From the NCBI RefSeq assembly GCF_020497125.1, contig NC_059081.1, positions 18,881,105-18,945,104 on the forward strand: 64,000 nt of DNA, given 5' to 3'. How positions within the stretch are numbered: position 1 is the first letter of the stretch; each line of letters starts with the position of its first letter. Below the pieces are notes generated by a model that was not told the DNA's origin, made no database searches, and saw nothing but the letters and a program-made list of their open reading frames with translations. The position numbers were made by a program, and so were the translations under genes. This document shows positions 1-12,065 of the stretch, one piece after another. The stretch is from Mauremys mutica. Lineage: Eukaryota; Chordata; Testudines; Geoemydidae.

Positions 1-842
1 GCCCACAGTTGCTTTGTCACAGCAACAGAAATAAGTAAGGTGATAAGAGGAGGCAAGAATATGTAAATGCGGAGCTTTTGTCTTAACTTGGACAGACCTT
101 CATAAAAGGCCACCATTTTAGTCCTAGATATTTTACTTTCTTTAGAATGATTATTAAACAATATTAAAATTACTGCTCTCTGTATGTAGGGAAAGACTTT
201 CCCATTGGTTCAGTGGGAAGTGGATGGGACCTAAGTGGAGACTAGATTATCTCCTCTCATGGTAAGACAATTAAAGGAGGCTTTGTGGGGGAGGAAATCT
301 TTGAGGATCCCATCACAGGGCTTCCTCCAAATCATATAATAGCAGAAAGGGATGGGATTTATCCCTCATTACTGAGCACTTCCCCAACTAGTTGTTATAC
401 AGTATCTTGCTGTATGGCAACATATGGATACCTTGTCTTTGATGGCATTTTTCATGTCTAGTGAGAAGAGGACACTTCAGGCTTTTTTTTTTGCACATCT
501 CAATACAGGAAGGGACACTGTGTAGTATGTTTAACATGCTGTGCCATTATGATGGGATCAATAGCCTTTCTACAGATCTCTTACCCTATTCAGCAATTTC
601 ATCTCTCCTGTCTTAAGTTTCTATGCTTATTGCCATCTGTGCTTTATCTGTTAGTCATCCACCTAGAGTAATTCTCTCTATATAGCTCTTGTAACATTGG
701 GTCATTTTGTATTTTCACATTCTGAGTATACCAGCTTTTGCTTTGGAAATGTGTAATACTCTGTAAATAATCCTATTTACTTCAGATTATTTTTCCTGCA
801 TGTTTTTGCTTTAGTTTTTTTTAAATAGACTCTCTTCAAAAT
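1..842. other. Non-coding AT-rich DNA, nothing recognised
   Basis: No long open frame, RNA gene or repeat that I can name. Short T-rich runs only. Confidence 0.5.
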
Positions 843-932
843 GCATCTGAAGAAGTGAAGTTTTTTACCCACGAAAGCTTATGCCCAAATAAATCTGTTA
901 GTCTTTAAGGTGCCACCGGACTCCTTGTTTTT
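843..932 (+). mobile_element. Penelope-like element 3' tag
   Basis: The stretch carries the same 3' signature seen at the end of the Penelope copy at 31698-32520: a CTGAAGA core, a CCCACGAAAGC block, an ATAAAT stretch, TTAGTCT and GGTGCCAC, ending in CTCCTTG. No coding sequence remains upstream, so this is a severely 5'-truncated insertion. The segment 847-885 resembles a hammerhead ribozyme core, described in the findings. Assignment rests on matching the tag to the coding copy in this window. Confidence 0.75.
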
Positions 933-1953
933 GAAAATGTATTAACTCTAAGAAATTACCAGGCATGTGTGTTACATTTATTGAGTACTCTTGAAACTTG
1001 ATTATTTTCTGAAGTCTAAGTGTGCAATGCACAGTGGTTTCTGTACAATGGTTGCCAATGGCTTATGGTCTGTTTCTGCTTCAACAGATTTCTGACCATA
1101 TATGCGAATGAAATTGCCTGCAACCAAAACTAGCTATGATCAATTCTCTTTGAATCTCAGTGCAGTTCAGTTACGTTTTAGTGACTGCTTTGGAAGTTTA
1201 TGCTACAAAATGTGATTATCTTGTGGGAGCCCAATCCCCAGGTTCTGTGAGTTTGCATCACAGAAGATTTTGGACTTTGTTAATCTCAAAATAATTCAGC
1301 ATTGGTTCTTTTGTGGCAGCTCTTTAAATACAGACACCGAAGCTCTTATTTTGCCAATAATCCCTGTCATTCTGTATTTTCCTGAAGAGGCAGTCTGAGT
1401 GAAGGACTTAATTGTGACTAACTAGGAATGAATTTGCCAATGAATCTCTAAGGTCTCTGCATATGTATAATTTTCTCCACTTTTCTTTGTCACTGAATGT
1501 GTCCTACATAACTAATCTCATTCAGCTTGATCTGGGATTTGTTCCTGTTCAGTTTAAGGTTCTTTTCTTGGAACACTTCAGAACGTAGTTGGTCATTGTG
1601 CTGGTTTATTTACTCAAACTTCTTCTGGAAGTTTGTTCCACAGTCTTTGCACCTTGATTGCGAATGCCTTATCTTGTGTTCCAATATGCTTTGTAGTGTG
1701 CTTCATGACCTGTGTTGGTCCAAGAGAAACATAGGATAATTTTTTTTTATTAAAGTTGTGGGATTTACTACATAAAGTAAAGATGGCAAGATAAGGCTAG
1801 AAAAGCAAGATGGAAACTAAGCAAGTGCAGTATCCAAGTGGGTAAACAGGATGAGTTCTGAATCATGCATTTACTTACTTTCACCAGTGCAATATGTCTA
1901 GGTTAGAGCTGGTGGGAAAGATTAGTCCAAAATGAAATTTTGATGGATAATGG
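933..1953. other. Non-coding DNA, nothing recognised
   Basis: AT-rich, with only chance open frames of up to about 70 codons. No named repeat seen. Confidence 0.5.
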
Positions 1954-2620
1954 TGTTGTGGGGTGGTCCCCTGCTCTTGCCTGAAAGGGCTTAAAACAGC
2001 CCTGGGAGAGGGCTGTGGCAGGGGAAAAGCTGGGCTGATTGGGGAAGCGGCTGCAGCTGGGCCACGCCCCAATCAGGCCACAGCTGGCCTGTATAAAAAA
2101 GCTGTGAGCCAGAGGCCCAAGACTCCCTCTAGCTTCTGAGAGGGAGGGACCTGGCTGCAGGGACCTGAACAGAGTACCTGAGTGGAGTAGGGCTGGGGAA
2201 AGGCCAAGGGAGCTGGGGAGCTCCGGGCTAGGAAGGCCCCAGGCTGAAGGCCTGGTAAGGTCTATTAGGTACTGGGTTGCAGGGGCAGCCCATGGGGAGG
2301 CAGAGGCAGCAGGTCCAAAGCCCTTTGCCTCTGATGAGTGGCTTATACTGGAGTCTGCCCCAGTGAACGGGAGCTAAATGGAGACTGGGCACTAGCCAAG
2401 ACTGAGGCGAAGTGGGGATAGTGGGTGGGGGTTCCCCTGGGAGGGGGAGGTCCAGAACTGTGGAGGTACTGCCAGGGGGGCACCGGGGTCCAGGAGGGAC
2501 ACAGCGGACCAGCGGTAGCGGATCACCGGCTGAAGAAGGCACTCCAGAGGGCTGGACTGAGCTAATTCCTGGAGACAACTAGTAGGAGGCACTGCGGTGG
2601 TGAGTCCCAATCTTGTCACA
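1954..2620 (+). mobile_element. Solo LTR of an ERV-type retroelement
   Basis: The unit starts TGTTGTGG and ends GTCACA, the TG...CA form of an LTR. It is flanked by the 5-bp direct repeat AATGG (1949-1953 and 2621-2625), which fits integrase-made target duplication. A TATA-like box, GTATAAAAAA, lies at 2091-2100. The region is GC-rich compared with both flanks. No gag, pol or primer-binding site follows, so it is a solo LTR left by LTR-LTR recombination. Open frames on the minus strand here (2228-2775) are by-products of the GC-rich sequence. Family not identified. Confidence 0.75.
2091..2100 (+). promoter_or_regulatory. TATA box of the solo LTR
   Basis: GTATAAAAAA sits about 140 bp into the LTR, where a U3 promoter would be. 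It sets the likely sense direction as plus. Activity is unknown. Confidence 0.5.
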
Positions 2621-2625
2621 AATGG

Positions 2626-4559
2626 AAACCATTCATGAAAATGATTGCACATTTTATTTTTTGGTTTGCAGCTAGTTAGAAAACTAGGTTCTTGTTCATC
2701 ATGTGGTAATTTTAAAAACCACTGACACAAGCATAGGCTAGCGTTATGAATTATATCCTCAAAGTAAATAATCATAAGAAAAACATGTTTTTAACTTTTG
2801 CATGTTTAATTTATTCCGCTTTGCTTATGTTAGTAGTTGCATCCATACTGTAAGGCATGAACAAGAGTTCTTCAGAAAACAAAAAAATTGATTATAAGCC
2901 AATAAAATTGCTTGTAATGTACTGGTATTAGTACTTAGAATTAATTAACTTTCAAAAGAAATTACTCAGTAAACTTGAATTACTTCTACCAGGTGAAATA
3001 ACTGCTTTGTTTATTAAGAATTACTTATCAATACTTTTTTCTTGGCAATTGTTAAATCACTCCACAAAAGCAATGCAGGTATTTAATCATGCAGGCAAAT
3101 GATGTCATTTCTCATAGTTCCCTCCACTTATATGGAGGTGGTTGATGTGTTTCAGTGCCCCACCTCTGTCCTCAACTCTGTGGACAGCCATACGTGCTGC
3201 ACTCTGCTCCTGCCAGATATAATCTATCAGCATATGAAACATCCACATATGTAAACGGGCTCCATGGTAACATAACCATAGTTTGTGTGGTGGAATGAGG
3301 GGTTTCAATTTGCTGATGCTAGTATTCTTCCTTTTGATCTGACTTTCTCTGCATGTGGATTACTTTTGGCTTTACTCTGACAGAAATCCTGATGTGACAC
3401 AGGATATTGCATGGAAATGATGATGCTCAATTCACTTCATGAATAATTCTCTGTTTTGTCTCTTTGTTTAACCAAAATGGTAGATGATGGATGTACTATT
3501 TCTTAGCTTTCTAAAAAATCCTTTCAATGTATCTCTGGAGACTCTATTGATAAACTGTTCCTTAAGCATGCGTACAAATCAGATGAGAACCTGCAGCTAA
3601 AAGAAATTGCTCCAAGGCAATGATTCACAAGGATGAAAAATCAATAATAGTTTCATTAAGGAAGGAAGGAAAGTTTAGACATGCTCTTTGCTTTTCATAT
3701 GGAAAGGAAAGGGAACAGTCATTGACCATTTTATTCTGCTGTATTCTTAGAAATGAGTCACATAGTACTGATATGGCTGTTTTGAAGCATGAACATAATC
3801 CTACACACAACCTGGCAGCCTTTTACTCTATCTTCCCAGCAAACAATCTTTCCTGTCTCCCCACCCACTTTCTCTACCAACTCTTTGAGATTTATGATCA
3901 TAGTTTTCAGTTGCATACCTTCCCCTTCCTCCATATACCTGGCTTCTGTTAGAAGCAAAATTACCTTTGAAGAAGTGCCCTGTGAGCTGTCTGCCTAGAG
4001 TACTCCTCAGAAAGCTGCGTCACTGGGCTGTGCGTGTACTAGTTTGCAGTGTTTGAACTTGGGCAGGGGTACGAGATGGAGGTTAAGACTAGGTACTAAA
4101 GAGCTGTGAATGAAGTTGGTATGGCGGGGTGAGTAGGGATACAATGTTTCTGTGAGCATTTGTTCAGATCTTAAAATGATTAGCTCCTGTCACATATGCA
4201 CACCTTTCATGTTTTTCTCCTGTCATAGTTTTTAAAATGATACAAATGGCTGAATCTGTTCATTGCTGTGTAGCAACTATCTTCAAGCACTCATACTAAA
4301 TATTGCTCTCTGAAGGTACTGGTGTGTTGTCAGGGCGGGTAGCATGGAAAAAATTATTGGAACTTAGGGGGAACTTTACCAATATCTGGTAGAGAGAATG
4401 CTGGCATTTTCCCCAAATCAGAATGGTGAGAGGCTCAACAGGTCACTCCTCTAATTTGGTCACACGGTTCCTGGCAGCCCAGTTTTACCAATGCCACTGT
4501 TGTAGCTGTCCATACCATTTGAAAAGCTGCAGTGCAAATTTATCCAGGCCTATCGGGGC
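2626..4559. other. Non-coding DNA, nothing recognised
   Basis: Open frames at 3105-3308, 3620-3998 and 4423-4695 overlap on both strands, show no domain I recognise and have no splice or codon support. I treat them as chance. The part after about 4320 may belong to the LTR-like unit that follows. Confidence 0.45.
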
Positions 4560-5720
4560 CATGACTTATATGCAGTGGTCTGACCGAATGCACCTCTGTA
4601 TTCACATCCTACACACTATTGTAATATGCCTTGTGAGGTATCATCTGAAAACTAATAACTCATTGGTCAATCATATCATGGTGAAATATGTGTAAATATG
4701 TGTAATACCTTTTATAGGTAATGTTATGAACATAAGCTGAAATATGTTTACCAGACAAGTCTGTGAATGGGGTAAACCTGTTCCTCCAAGACAAAGGACA
4801 AGATAACGCCTCTAGCAGGAGTCATCAAAGTTGATCGGCAATCACCTGTCAAATGGTCATGCTTTGGCAATAAAGGAGGTCAGGAACAGATTGATTTTCA
4901 TTTTAGCTAACAATATGGAACCTCTCTCAGCACAAGACTCCCATCTCTCTGTCCTCACAGCAGGAAGGAACTTTATCTGGGGGTGACCCTCAGGAAAATG
5001 CATTTCAAAGGGTGACTGGACTATAAAAGTGAGGGTCAAAAGCACCCTAGGATCTTTTTCTCCTCCCCCCCGCTTTCACATGAAAAGACCCAAGAAACAG
5101 CCTTTTGAATTTGGGGTATCCTGACTTGAGAATTTGGTCAGTTCTGATGCTGGGAATGTGTTTTAAAGATTTTACCTTGAACCAAGTCTCTAGCTACTAG
5201 TGTTTTATCTTGTAATTATTTCTGATTTTAATGCACTGTACTCACTTAAAATCTATCTCTTTGTAGTTAAATACATTATTTTTTAAAAATCAAAACTAAT
5301 CCAGTGTTGCGTTTAAACTGAGCTGTTTGGTAACTCCATTTAAAGTAGCAGGCTGTTGGATATTGATCCTTTAGGGGGCAACGGAAATATAATATCTGAA
5401 CTGTCCAGGAGACCAGAACACATGTTTTTGGGGAAAATTCAGGACTGGGGTCACCCTGCAAGTAGTAACCAAGCCTGCTGGAAGCAAGAGTTTGGGTGGT
5501 GTTTGCTGACAGGCTGCTGGGGGCAGAGTTGCTTGTCTCTTTTACCTTGCTGTATGGCACTCTGAGTTGCAGATTTGGTGGGCAGTGGAGTCCACAGGAA
5601 TCCACTTCCCAAAATTCCTGTCGTGCACCCAATCGGAATCTGTAGGTCCACCTTGGCTGCACACAATACAAACCTAATTTTCAGCTTGACTAGGCACACA
5701 CACAAATCTTTGACAATGGA
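4560..5720 (+). mobile_element. LTR-like repeat, ERV type, boundaries uncertain
   Basis: A TATA box, TATAAAAG at 5022-5029, is followed by a pyrimidine-rich stretch and then a conserved-looking downstream block around 5280-5370. The order of U3-like, TATA, R-like and U5-like blocks resembles the LTR-like unit on the minus strand at 53330-54835. I could not place clean TG...CA ends or a target duplication, so the limits are approximate. Long opposite-strand frames at 5276-5762 fall inside it and show no known domain. This could be the body of another repeat class. Confidence 0.4.
5022..5029 (+). promoter_or_regulatory. TATA box inside LTR-like unit
   Basis: TATAAAAG in the sequence context of a retroelement U3/R border. 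Inferred only from motif and position. Confidence 0.4.
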
Positions 5721-8700
5721 AACCATCCTGTGTGGACAGTGGAGCTCGTATCTAGTGTGCACAGAGAAGAAAAATCTTTGGAAACTGTGGACCTACATAC
5801 TATATATCTTTCTCTGTCAATTTCTGTATTTTTTTAAAAAACATTATTAAGCACTATTCTAGCAGTATTTTGCAGTTACAAGTCTGTCAGTGTTTCCATT
5901 ATAAACTCCTTTTATGAAACATTTAATGACCAAGTAAAATGTACTCCGAGCTGAAGCTTGGCAGAATCTCAGCCAAGAGCAAATTTATTTCCCACAGACT
6001 GCTTGAAATGCTATTGCTGTTTGTGTATCCTACAAGGACAGGATATAATCACAGATTTAAATCCTAGATCCTTTCTGTGGGTGTTTGGGGTTGGAATTAT
6101 TACTGTCTTCATTCTGTAAAGTGCCCTTCTGTTTCAGTCATGGAGAGATGCCTTTGGGATACATATTATTTGCATAGCAGCAATGACATGACCTGTGCTT
6201 TATAGACAAGTATGAAGCGTCCTAGGCTGAAGATATTACAGTCTAAACAGGTAGCGTACAAATGAAGACTAGAGGTTGGGATGCAGAGAATAATGGTGTG
6301 ACTGAAGCGTGAATGTAAGCACACATCTTGTTCAACACTATATTTTATTTGGATTTTTTCATCTTAACCAAGCAAGTGCCTAGGAGTCTAACAGTTCTCT
6401 GGAGGGGATTGGAACGCACTGCATCTCACTGCTTCTGAAATCATCCTCCAGTTAACCATTTCTGATCATGCTGATACAGTGTTACTGGCTTTTAAGAGTT
6501 TTCCTGCATCTTATTTTAAATGCAAACTATTCCTGTGCTGGCCAAATATTTATAGTGTACCATGTACAGCAATTGTCTAACTTGTTTACACCTGCAGCGA
6601 ATCTGGCCTGTAATTTGAAGGCGTTTACTGCTTTGTTTTATAGCAAAATTGGAATAAAGTTGAACAAGACTATATGGTGCACCATAAACCTAAGAGCTGT
6701 GGTATAAGATGTTTTAAACAGTAATAAACATTGGTTCAGTGCTTAAAGTTCCAGGTTCCTGAAGGCCTTGGCCTGCCTAATAGATTGTCCTCTTTACCCA
6801 GTCTTTGAACCGTGGTTATTGCACAGATTGGGACAGATCTTGTTTCAGCATGTTTTGTTCTTGCAGCTGAAGCTACCAGATGATCACATCATATAAATTA
6901 TTTAAGGTGCAGTATCTGTTACCGGAGCCACAAGTAAAGGTTAGGGCTCCGTCTGTTCTGCCACCCCTAAGGACTCTTTATTTTCAAAGGAAATAGTCTG
7001 TCTTGCTGGCTGACAGCATTAGAGTCCAGAAAATTCAAATATGCCTTGAGCTGTTGCCTCACTGTAGTGGAAAGGCCTAACTGCAACATCATATGGCAAA
7101 TGCATCCCTGGCAGAACTGCATTGACTTCAGCTGAGTTCCACCAAGGATGAATTTGGTACCAACTAGAACTAGACTGTACCTATTGTAGAGAAAAATGCT
7201 ACATTAGGAGATCTGACAGGTTCTTTGTATATATCTGTATAATAATTTGCGGGCAAGACCTAAGCAACTTTTGTTTCTAGAAAGTACTGTGCATATTTTG
7301 TCCCATTTGTTTAGCTTAAGTTAGTATTTTGCATGAAAAGCTTATTGTTAATTTATGTAGTATTATCAGTGTGCTAGGCATTGCACAGTCAGGTCTGATG
7401 GCAAGGGGGGCCTAATTTTGCCTGGAACACTGATGTAAATCTTGAATGCAGTGGAGTTACTCCGGGTAGAGTAACTATAGTAGAGTAAGATAAATAAGAA
7501 TCAGGCCCTGAAAATTTACCCTTTTATTCCATATGGATGTATTTATTTTTATTACTAGTTTCATCATTGCCCAACCTAGGCAATCAAAATTCCAGAGTCG
7601 CCCTCCCCCCCCACTCCGCAAATCATTACTTAAAAAAAAAAAAGTGAAGTTATTTTTGTTTGCTTTCTTGTGTCTGAGCCTTTAGAGTGCAGTTCAGTCA
7701 TGTTTACAGGCTTTTCTTCACCATCATGAGGGCTAGAAACTTTTTTTTTAAATGAAAGCTGAGATGTACACAAAATTACATGACTCCAGGCGCTGAAACT
7801 TTAAGAAAAAAAACACGTCATATGATTTTGCCTGGAACACTGATGTAAATCAGCAAGTGCTGAGTTGGCAACATTGCAATTTAGTTCCCCTAAAACAAAA
7901 TAAGCTGTGAAGCTTAATTCTGCCCTTATTTGTACCCTTGCAACCCTTCAATGTATAAACCCTTGTATAAGTCTTTTTAGGCTTGAGTGATTTCACTTGA
8001 GTTGGAAATCTGACAATATAGAGGGTGTGTGGAATTAAATACCTACTGAATTTCTCTTGTATCTCTGTGTCAAATATAGTTTGAGTATTATGTCGTATTC
8101 TTACCTTCTTCTGGTACAAAAGAAGAGATCAAAACCAACATATTGTATTCCTACTCTTCTTTTTCTGGAAAAATGCAATGAAGACCTTAATAACTAATAT
8201 AATGTCAGCTGACAGCACCACTGAAGGTAGTTGTTAGCGATTGTATTACTGCTGTATTTCAGAGGGGTATATAACTCAGAGCTTTTGAACGAATGAAAAC
8301 AGAGGGCAAAGTCAAGAGCACAGTGCTTTTCTGTGAATTTAGACAATTTTATTCAGAGTTACTGTTTGGCATTTCCAGTGTTCACCAAGAGCTTTATTTA
8401 TTTTTGTGTAGTTGCTCAAAAGTGGATTATATGATTGTATACGGTAGTTCAGTCTTTTAGGGCTTAGTCTTGCCCTTTCCTCTGCAGCCATGTAGGGACC
8501 TAATCCAATGGAATGGATGCATTTCTGCTACAGAACAGAGATTTGGCTACCCTACTGATCTCTGCTCCCAAGGGAAGCCTAGTGTACAGTGGGTGGATCA
8601 GATAGGGATCGGATAGATAATGGGTCAAGTTCTGGCCACACCTGGCTGCAGTAGTGGAACCCATATATCTGCTCACAAGGCATGTCATTGAGTGGGTCTA

Positions 8701-8727
8701 GGCAGGTTCCCAACAGTAAGCATTTGA
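5721..8727. other. Non-coding DNA with weak old repeat traces
   Basis: Mostly AT-rich and featureless. A weak MIR-like trace, including TTACAGTCTAAACAG, lies at about 6150-6270. A 27-bp sequence occurs exactly twice, at 7415-7441 and 7825-7851; see findings. Around 7425-7510 there is a decayed block ending AATCAGGCCCTG, of a type that recurs in the window. Confidence 0.45.
7415..7851 (+). repeat. Exact 27-bp direct repeat, 410 bp apart
   Basis: The 27 bases at 7415-7441 and 7825-7851 are identical, running from ATTTTGCCTGG to GATGTAAATC. Sequence outside them diverges at once on both sides. The first copy lies in an old repeat-like block. The cause is unclear: local duplication, gene conversion or two related insertions. 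Confidence 0.6.
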
Positions 8728-9120
8728 CATGCTGATGGATGCCCCTGTCATGAAGTACCACCAGCCAGGAAAGCCACTAATACTCCAGTGTGATGCAACA
8801 GAGAAAGGACTGGATGTAGCTTTCTTTTGCAGGAGCAGCCATTCTCTTATGCTAGCAGAACCCTGTCAGACTGAATAGGGATACATCCAAATAATACCAA
8901 AGTCAGAAGTTCTTTTTCTATCTCTTTTCCACCCTGGGAATAGAGCAATCAGACCATAAACCCACAGAGACAATCATGGCAAAGCCCCTCCTTAGTGTTC
9001 TGAAGAGATTGTAGCACCTGTTGCTGTAACTCCAGTGCTACCAGATGGAGAGCAGATATTGTCCAGGAAGACTACTGGTGTTAGCTGACCTCCTGAGCAG
9101 AGCATATATACCTAGCATCA
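8728..9120 (+). pseudogene. Ty3/gypsy RT-RNase H fragment (broken)
   Basis: Conceptual plus-strand translation shows QCDATEKGL, the RNase H block around the first catalytic Asp, followed by FSYASRTLSD. Next come a decayed stretch with a stop, SDHKP and LLSVLKRLQ. It ends with a frame containing VLADLLSRAY, the conserved end of gypsy RNase H. Two or more frame changes and at least one stop separate these pieces, so no protein can be made. The match is from recognised family motifs, with no alignment run. Confidence 0.7.
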
Positions 9121-9359
9121 GTGAGTTGGAGAAAGAGGAGCAAGACATATTACCATGCCGCACTGGTTTCATTCTCCCAGTTTCAGCAGCAAAGCTGATA
9201 GAAATCAAAGGCTATAGAAAGACATCCAACTACAATAAGTCAAGAGAGCAATACTAGCAGGGTAGCCAGAAGAAAGCAAAGTATGGGTAGAAGCATAACC
9301 ATATTTTCAAAGTGAAGATAAGCTGGGTTTGCAGGATGGAATCCTATTACAAGAACAGA

Positions 9360-9835
9360 GAGCTCTTCTCCCCACCTCATTATGTAAGGATGTCATGCAA
9401 AAAATACGTGCCTCGCATCTGGGCATTGACAGCTGCCTTAAATGGGCTCAAGAGTGTGTTTACTGGCTGGGCATGAATACATAAGTCCACTCCTTGATAG
9501 AAAGGTAGGGTGTGTCACCTGTTCATCACATGATAACTGTTAGCAGGAAGAGACTGTTACCTTGTATGTTGCCCAGTGAACCTTGGGAAAAGGTGGGAGC
9601 AGCCTTAGTTATCTTAAATGAAAGTAATAATTGATTGCAGGGGACTGTTTAAATCTTTTGGGAGGCCAATGCCCTGGCTGACACAAGAAGCAAGTCAGTG
9701 ATTGGTGAACTGAAGACACACTTTGCAAGATACGGCATTCCGGGTGCTATTCACTGACCACGGACCCCAACTTGCCTCAGGAGTTCAAGGAATTTGCATG
9801 CAAATGGGAGTTTGACTGCCACCATCTCCTCCCCA
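9360..9835 (+). pseudogene. Ty3/gypsy integrase fragment (broken)
   Basis: Around 9400-9520 the translation reads HLGIDSC then VYWLGMNT and GCVTC, the spacing of the integrase HHCC zinc-binding region. Around 9690-9830 it reads VIGELKTHFARYGIP, then a stop, then a block equivalent to the DNGPQF-type integrase core written in a shifted frame. Stops and frameshifts make it non-functional. A 94-codon open frame at 9922-10206 follows and is probably a remnant of the post-integrase tail. Confidence 0.65.
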
Positions 9836-10785
9836 GCAGACCTACAGTGTAATTGTAAGGTGGAATCAACTGAAAACACTAAGACTGCTACACTAGGGCT
9901 CTTTCTTGTGGTTCAGACCTCTTGTATTCCTGTGTGCCAGAAATGCTAACCCCACGACAAGGGTGCCAAAACAGTCTAGTGCAGGCATTGATGGGGCAAG
10001 AATCAAAACCCTGCTACCATGAGGGGAGACCTGCTGCTGCAAGAAGAATGGAGACACAGCTGAGAGGAGATGTCCAACAATCAGAGAAAGCAGACACTAG
10101 AGTACGACAGACCAACCAAAGACCTACCAGCCCTGGTGACGGACATTCCTGGGACAGTCCAGCCATTAGAGAGACACCAGAAAGTTGTGGACTAAAGGAG
10201 CCTTAAGGGGTGCAGTGGCACCAAGGCCATACAAGGTGACTACAGAAGAGGAACAAGTGGTCTGAAGGAACAGGAGGCACTTACAATACAGCAGACACAA
10301 CACCCAGAGAGCACACACAGATCCACACACAATGCAAAGAGAGAGAGAACCATCCAGCGGTGAACCCCACAGGGAGGAAGGAGACTCCACAGAGCATTTG
10401 CTAGACTCAGACAGGTCACAGTGAGATGGAGATAGATCACTTCTGGTGTCAACTCCTGTTGAGGAGACCAGATTACAAAGGGAGAGACTCTGTACCAGCT
10501 GTATCTGTTGTAAAGACAAGAGTCCAATTTGGCTACGTGCTTGCAACCTCTGGCCAAAGGGACAATGGGCAGGGGTCTGGGCATCACTCACTTGTTTTGA
10601 ATGTTTATAGTGAAATGTTTGTAAAATAGGGAAGAGACGATCAGCGGAACTGGAGGCAGAGGGCCTGTAGTCACTTGATGGTGTGGAGGAGGGAGGAGGT
10701 GTTGATGGAATACCAGGAAAATGGAGATGTGAGGAGTTATGCTGGAAGCGATGCAGCCACATGGACAGAGCAGTGCATGGGGTTA

Positions 10786-10791
10786 AATAAA
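10786..10791 (+). promoter_or_regulatory. Poly(A) signal near the gypsy 3' end
   Basis: AATAAA lies just before a GTTTCCCTTG stretch and some 70 bp before sequence returns to the background type. It would serve the 3' LTR. Confidence 0.4.
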
Positions 10792-11108
10792 GTTTCCCTT
10801 GTTCAATTTAACCTGCATTCAGTGTGGCTCTTTGTGCATGAACCACAAAGGGGAGAGAAATTGAGGAGACAGTGAAATCTCTCTGTATTCCAACTTTGTG
10901 GGGTTTCTGCCTTCTGTGCCTCCAATGTGCTTTTCTGAGCAGGAAAGCTGAAAATATAGTCTCATAAATGTAATCAAGGCAGAAAGACCACAATGAATAA
11001 ATACATTTAACTTTCAGTGAATATCTTTACTAGTAAATTTCTCTCTGTTCAGAGTGGGCTCCACTGCCTTGAGTATGCATGCTCCCACCTGAATCTGGTT
11101 TCCAATAA

Positions 11109-11110
<2 letters not shown>

Positions 11111-11173
<63 letters not shown>
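11111..11173. repeat. (CA)n microsatellite
   Basis: About 31 uninterrupted CA units. The Val-Cys and His-Thr repeat peptides read across it are not proteins. Confidence 0.97.
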
Positions 11174-11176
<3 letters not shown>

Positions 11177-11929
11177 ACATATGTGTGTGGCTTCCACATC
11201 CACTTCAAAGGGTGATGCTTTCATGTCCTCTGTTTCTTTGACATTTGCAACAGCCTCCTATGCCTTCCCCAGTGCACACCAAATTAAATATAAATTCCAG
11301 CTGGTAGGAGCAGCAGCAGAAGCAGCCAAAGCAAGGACTGGAGCACTGGGAGGGAGGGGGTAAAATGAGGCTCACTTGGGGACAGCCTTCCCCCAGTACC
11401 TCAACCCAGAACTGTGCTGGGGAAGGGACGAATTGATGCTGTTGCTGGAACAACTTTTATAGTTAGTGTGCTGAAGGCAGAAACCATGTATTTGGGTTGT
11501 TAGTACTACAGCACCCCTATTTCCAGCACCTATGCCAATTGATGCCTCCCCTCCCTACCACTCTGTGGCTTTGGAGAAAAACTGCGGAGAGGAACCAGCC
11601 AGAGACTCTAGCTGCAGGAGGAACAGCTGCAGAAGCAGCCAAAGCAGAGACCTCTGGCCATTGAGAACTTCCTACATTTTTAATTAGACTTTCCCTGCCC
11701 TATCCTGATTGGCAGCTTGCTCCAATATTCCTTCTGCTTCAGTCTCTTCTCCTCAGCTTCCCTCCAGACCTGCCCTGACCCTTTAGTCCTCTTCTTTTCA
11801 GTGTCCCCTCTCATGTCCCTTCCCTATCCTTTTACCTAATCCCCTCCTAAGTAAACTCTCTTAAAAAAAGGAGGGAGGACCTAACATGCCACTTGCTGCC
11901 ATCATATTGTTCACTCTGCTTGTGTGTGG
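11174..11929. other. Non-coding DNA, nothing recognised
   Basis: Mixed composition with a C/T-rich part near 11700-11830. Opposite-strand frames at 11181-11453 show no known domain. Confidence 0.45.
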
Positions 11930-12065
11930 TGTCTATTTAGATTGTAAGGTCTTCAAGACTGTCTGGTACTCTGTGTTTGTACTGTACCTAAGACAATAGG
12001 GCACCATTCTTGGTTGGGACCTAGGCATTACTATAATAAACATGATTATTAATAATAAACTCTGC
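11930..12065 (+). mobile_element. L2-type LINE 3' tail
   Basis: TTAGATTGTAAGGTCTTCAAG, followed by a TGTTTGTACTGTACCTA block and a terminal AATAATAAAC stretch, matches the 3' tail of the L2 copy ending near 52275. The pyrimidine-rich DNA just upstream may be more of the same element. Confidence 0.6.

Larger units (their letters stand above)
8728..10860 (+). mobile_element. Degenerate Ty3/gypsy-type LTR retrotransposon
   Basis: Successive plus-strand pieces match the order of a Ty3/gypsy pol: RNase H-like peptides, then an integrase zinc-binding region and an integrase core, then a short post-integrase tail. The reading frame is broken repeatedly by stops and shifts. An AATAAA signal (10786-10791) near the right end suggests the downstream LTR. 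No 5' LTR, gag, protease or full reverse transcriptase was recognised, so the left limit is where similarity fades. It is an old, inactive copy. The subfamily is not resolved. Confidence 0.7.

Noticed and set aside
3620..3998. Overlapping ORFs of about 60-110 codons on both strands
   Set aside because: No domain, no consistent strand, AT-rich. Nothing supports a gene.
10166..10762. 198-codon minus-strand ORF
   Set aside because: Antisense to the decayed gypsy tail, Ser/Pro/Cys-rich and without a domain. Read as a chance frame.
11014..11241. Cys-Val and His-Thr repeat peptides
   Set aside because: Direct products of reading the CA microsatellite. The same holds at 22663-22848 and 41622-41816.
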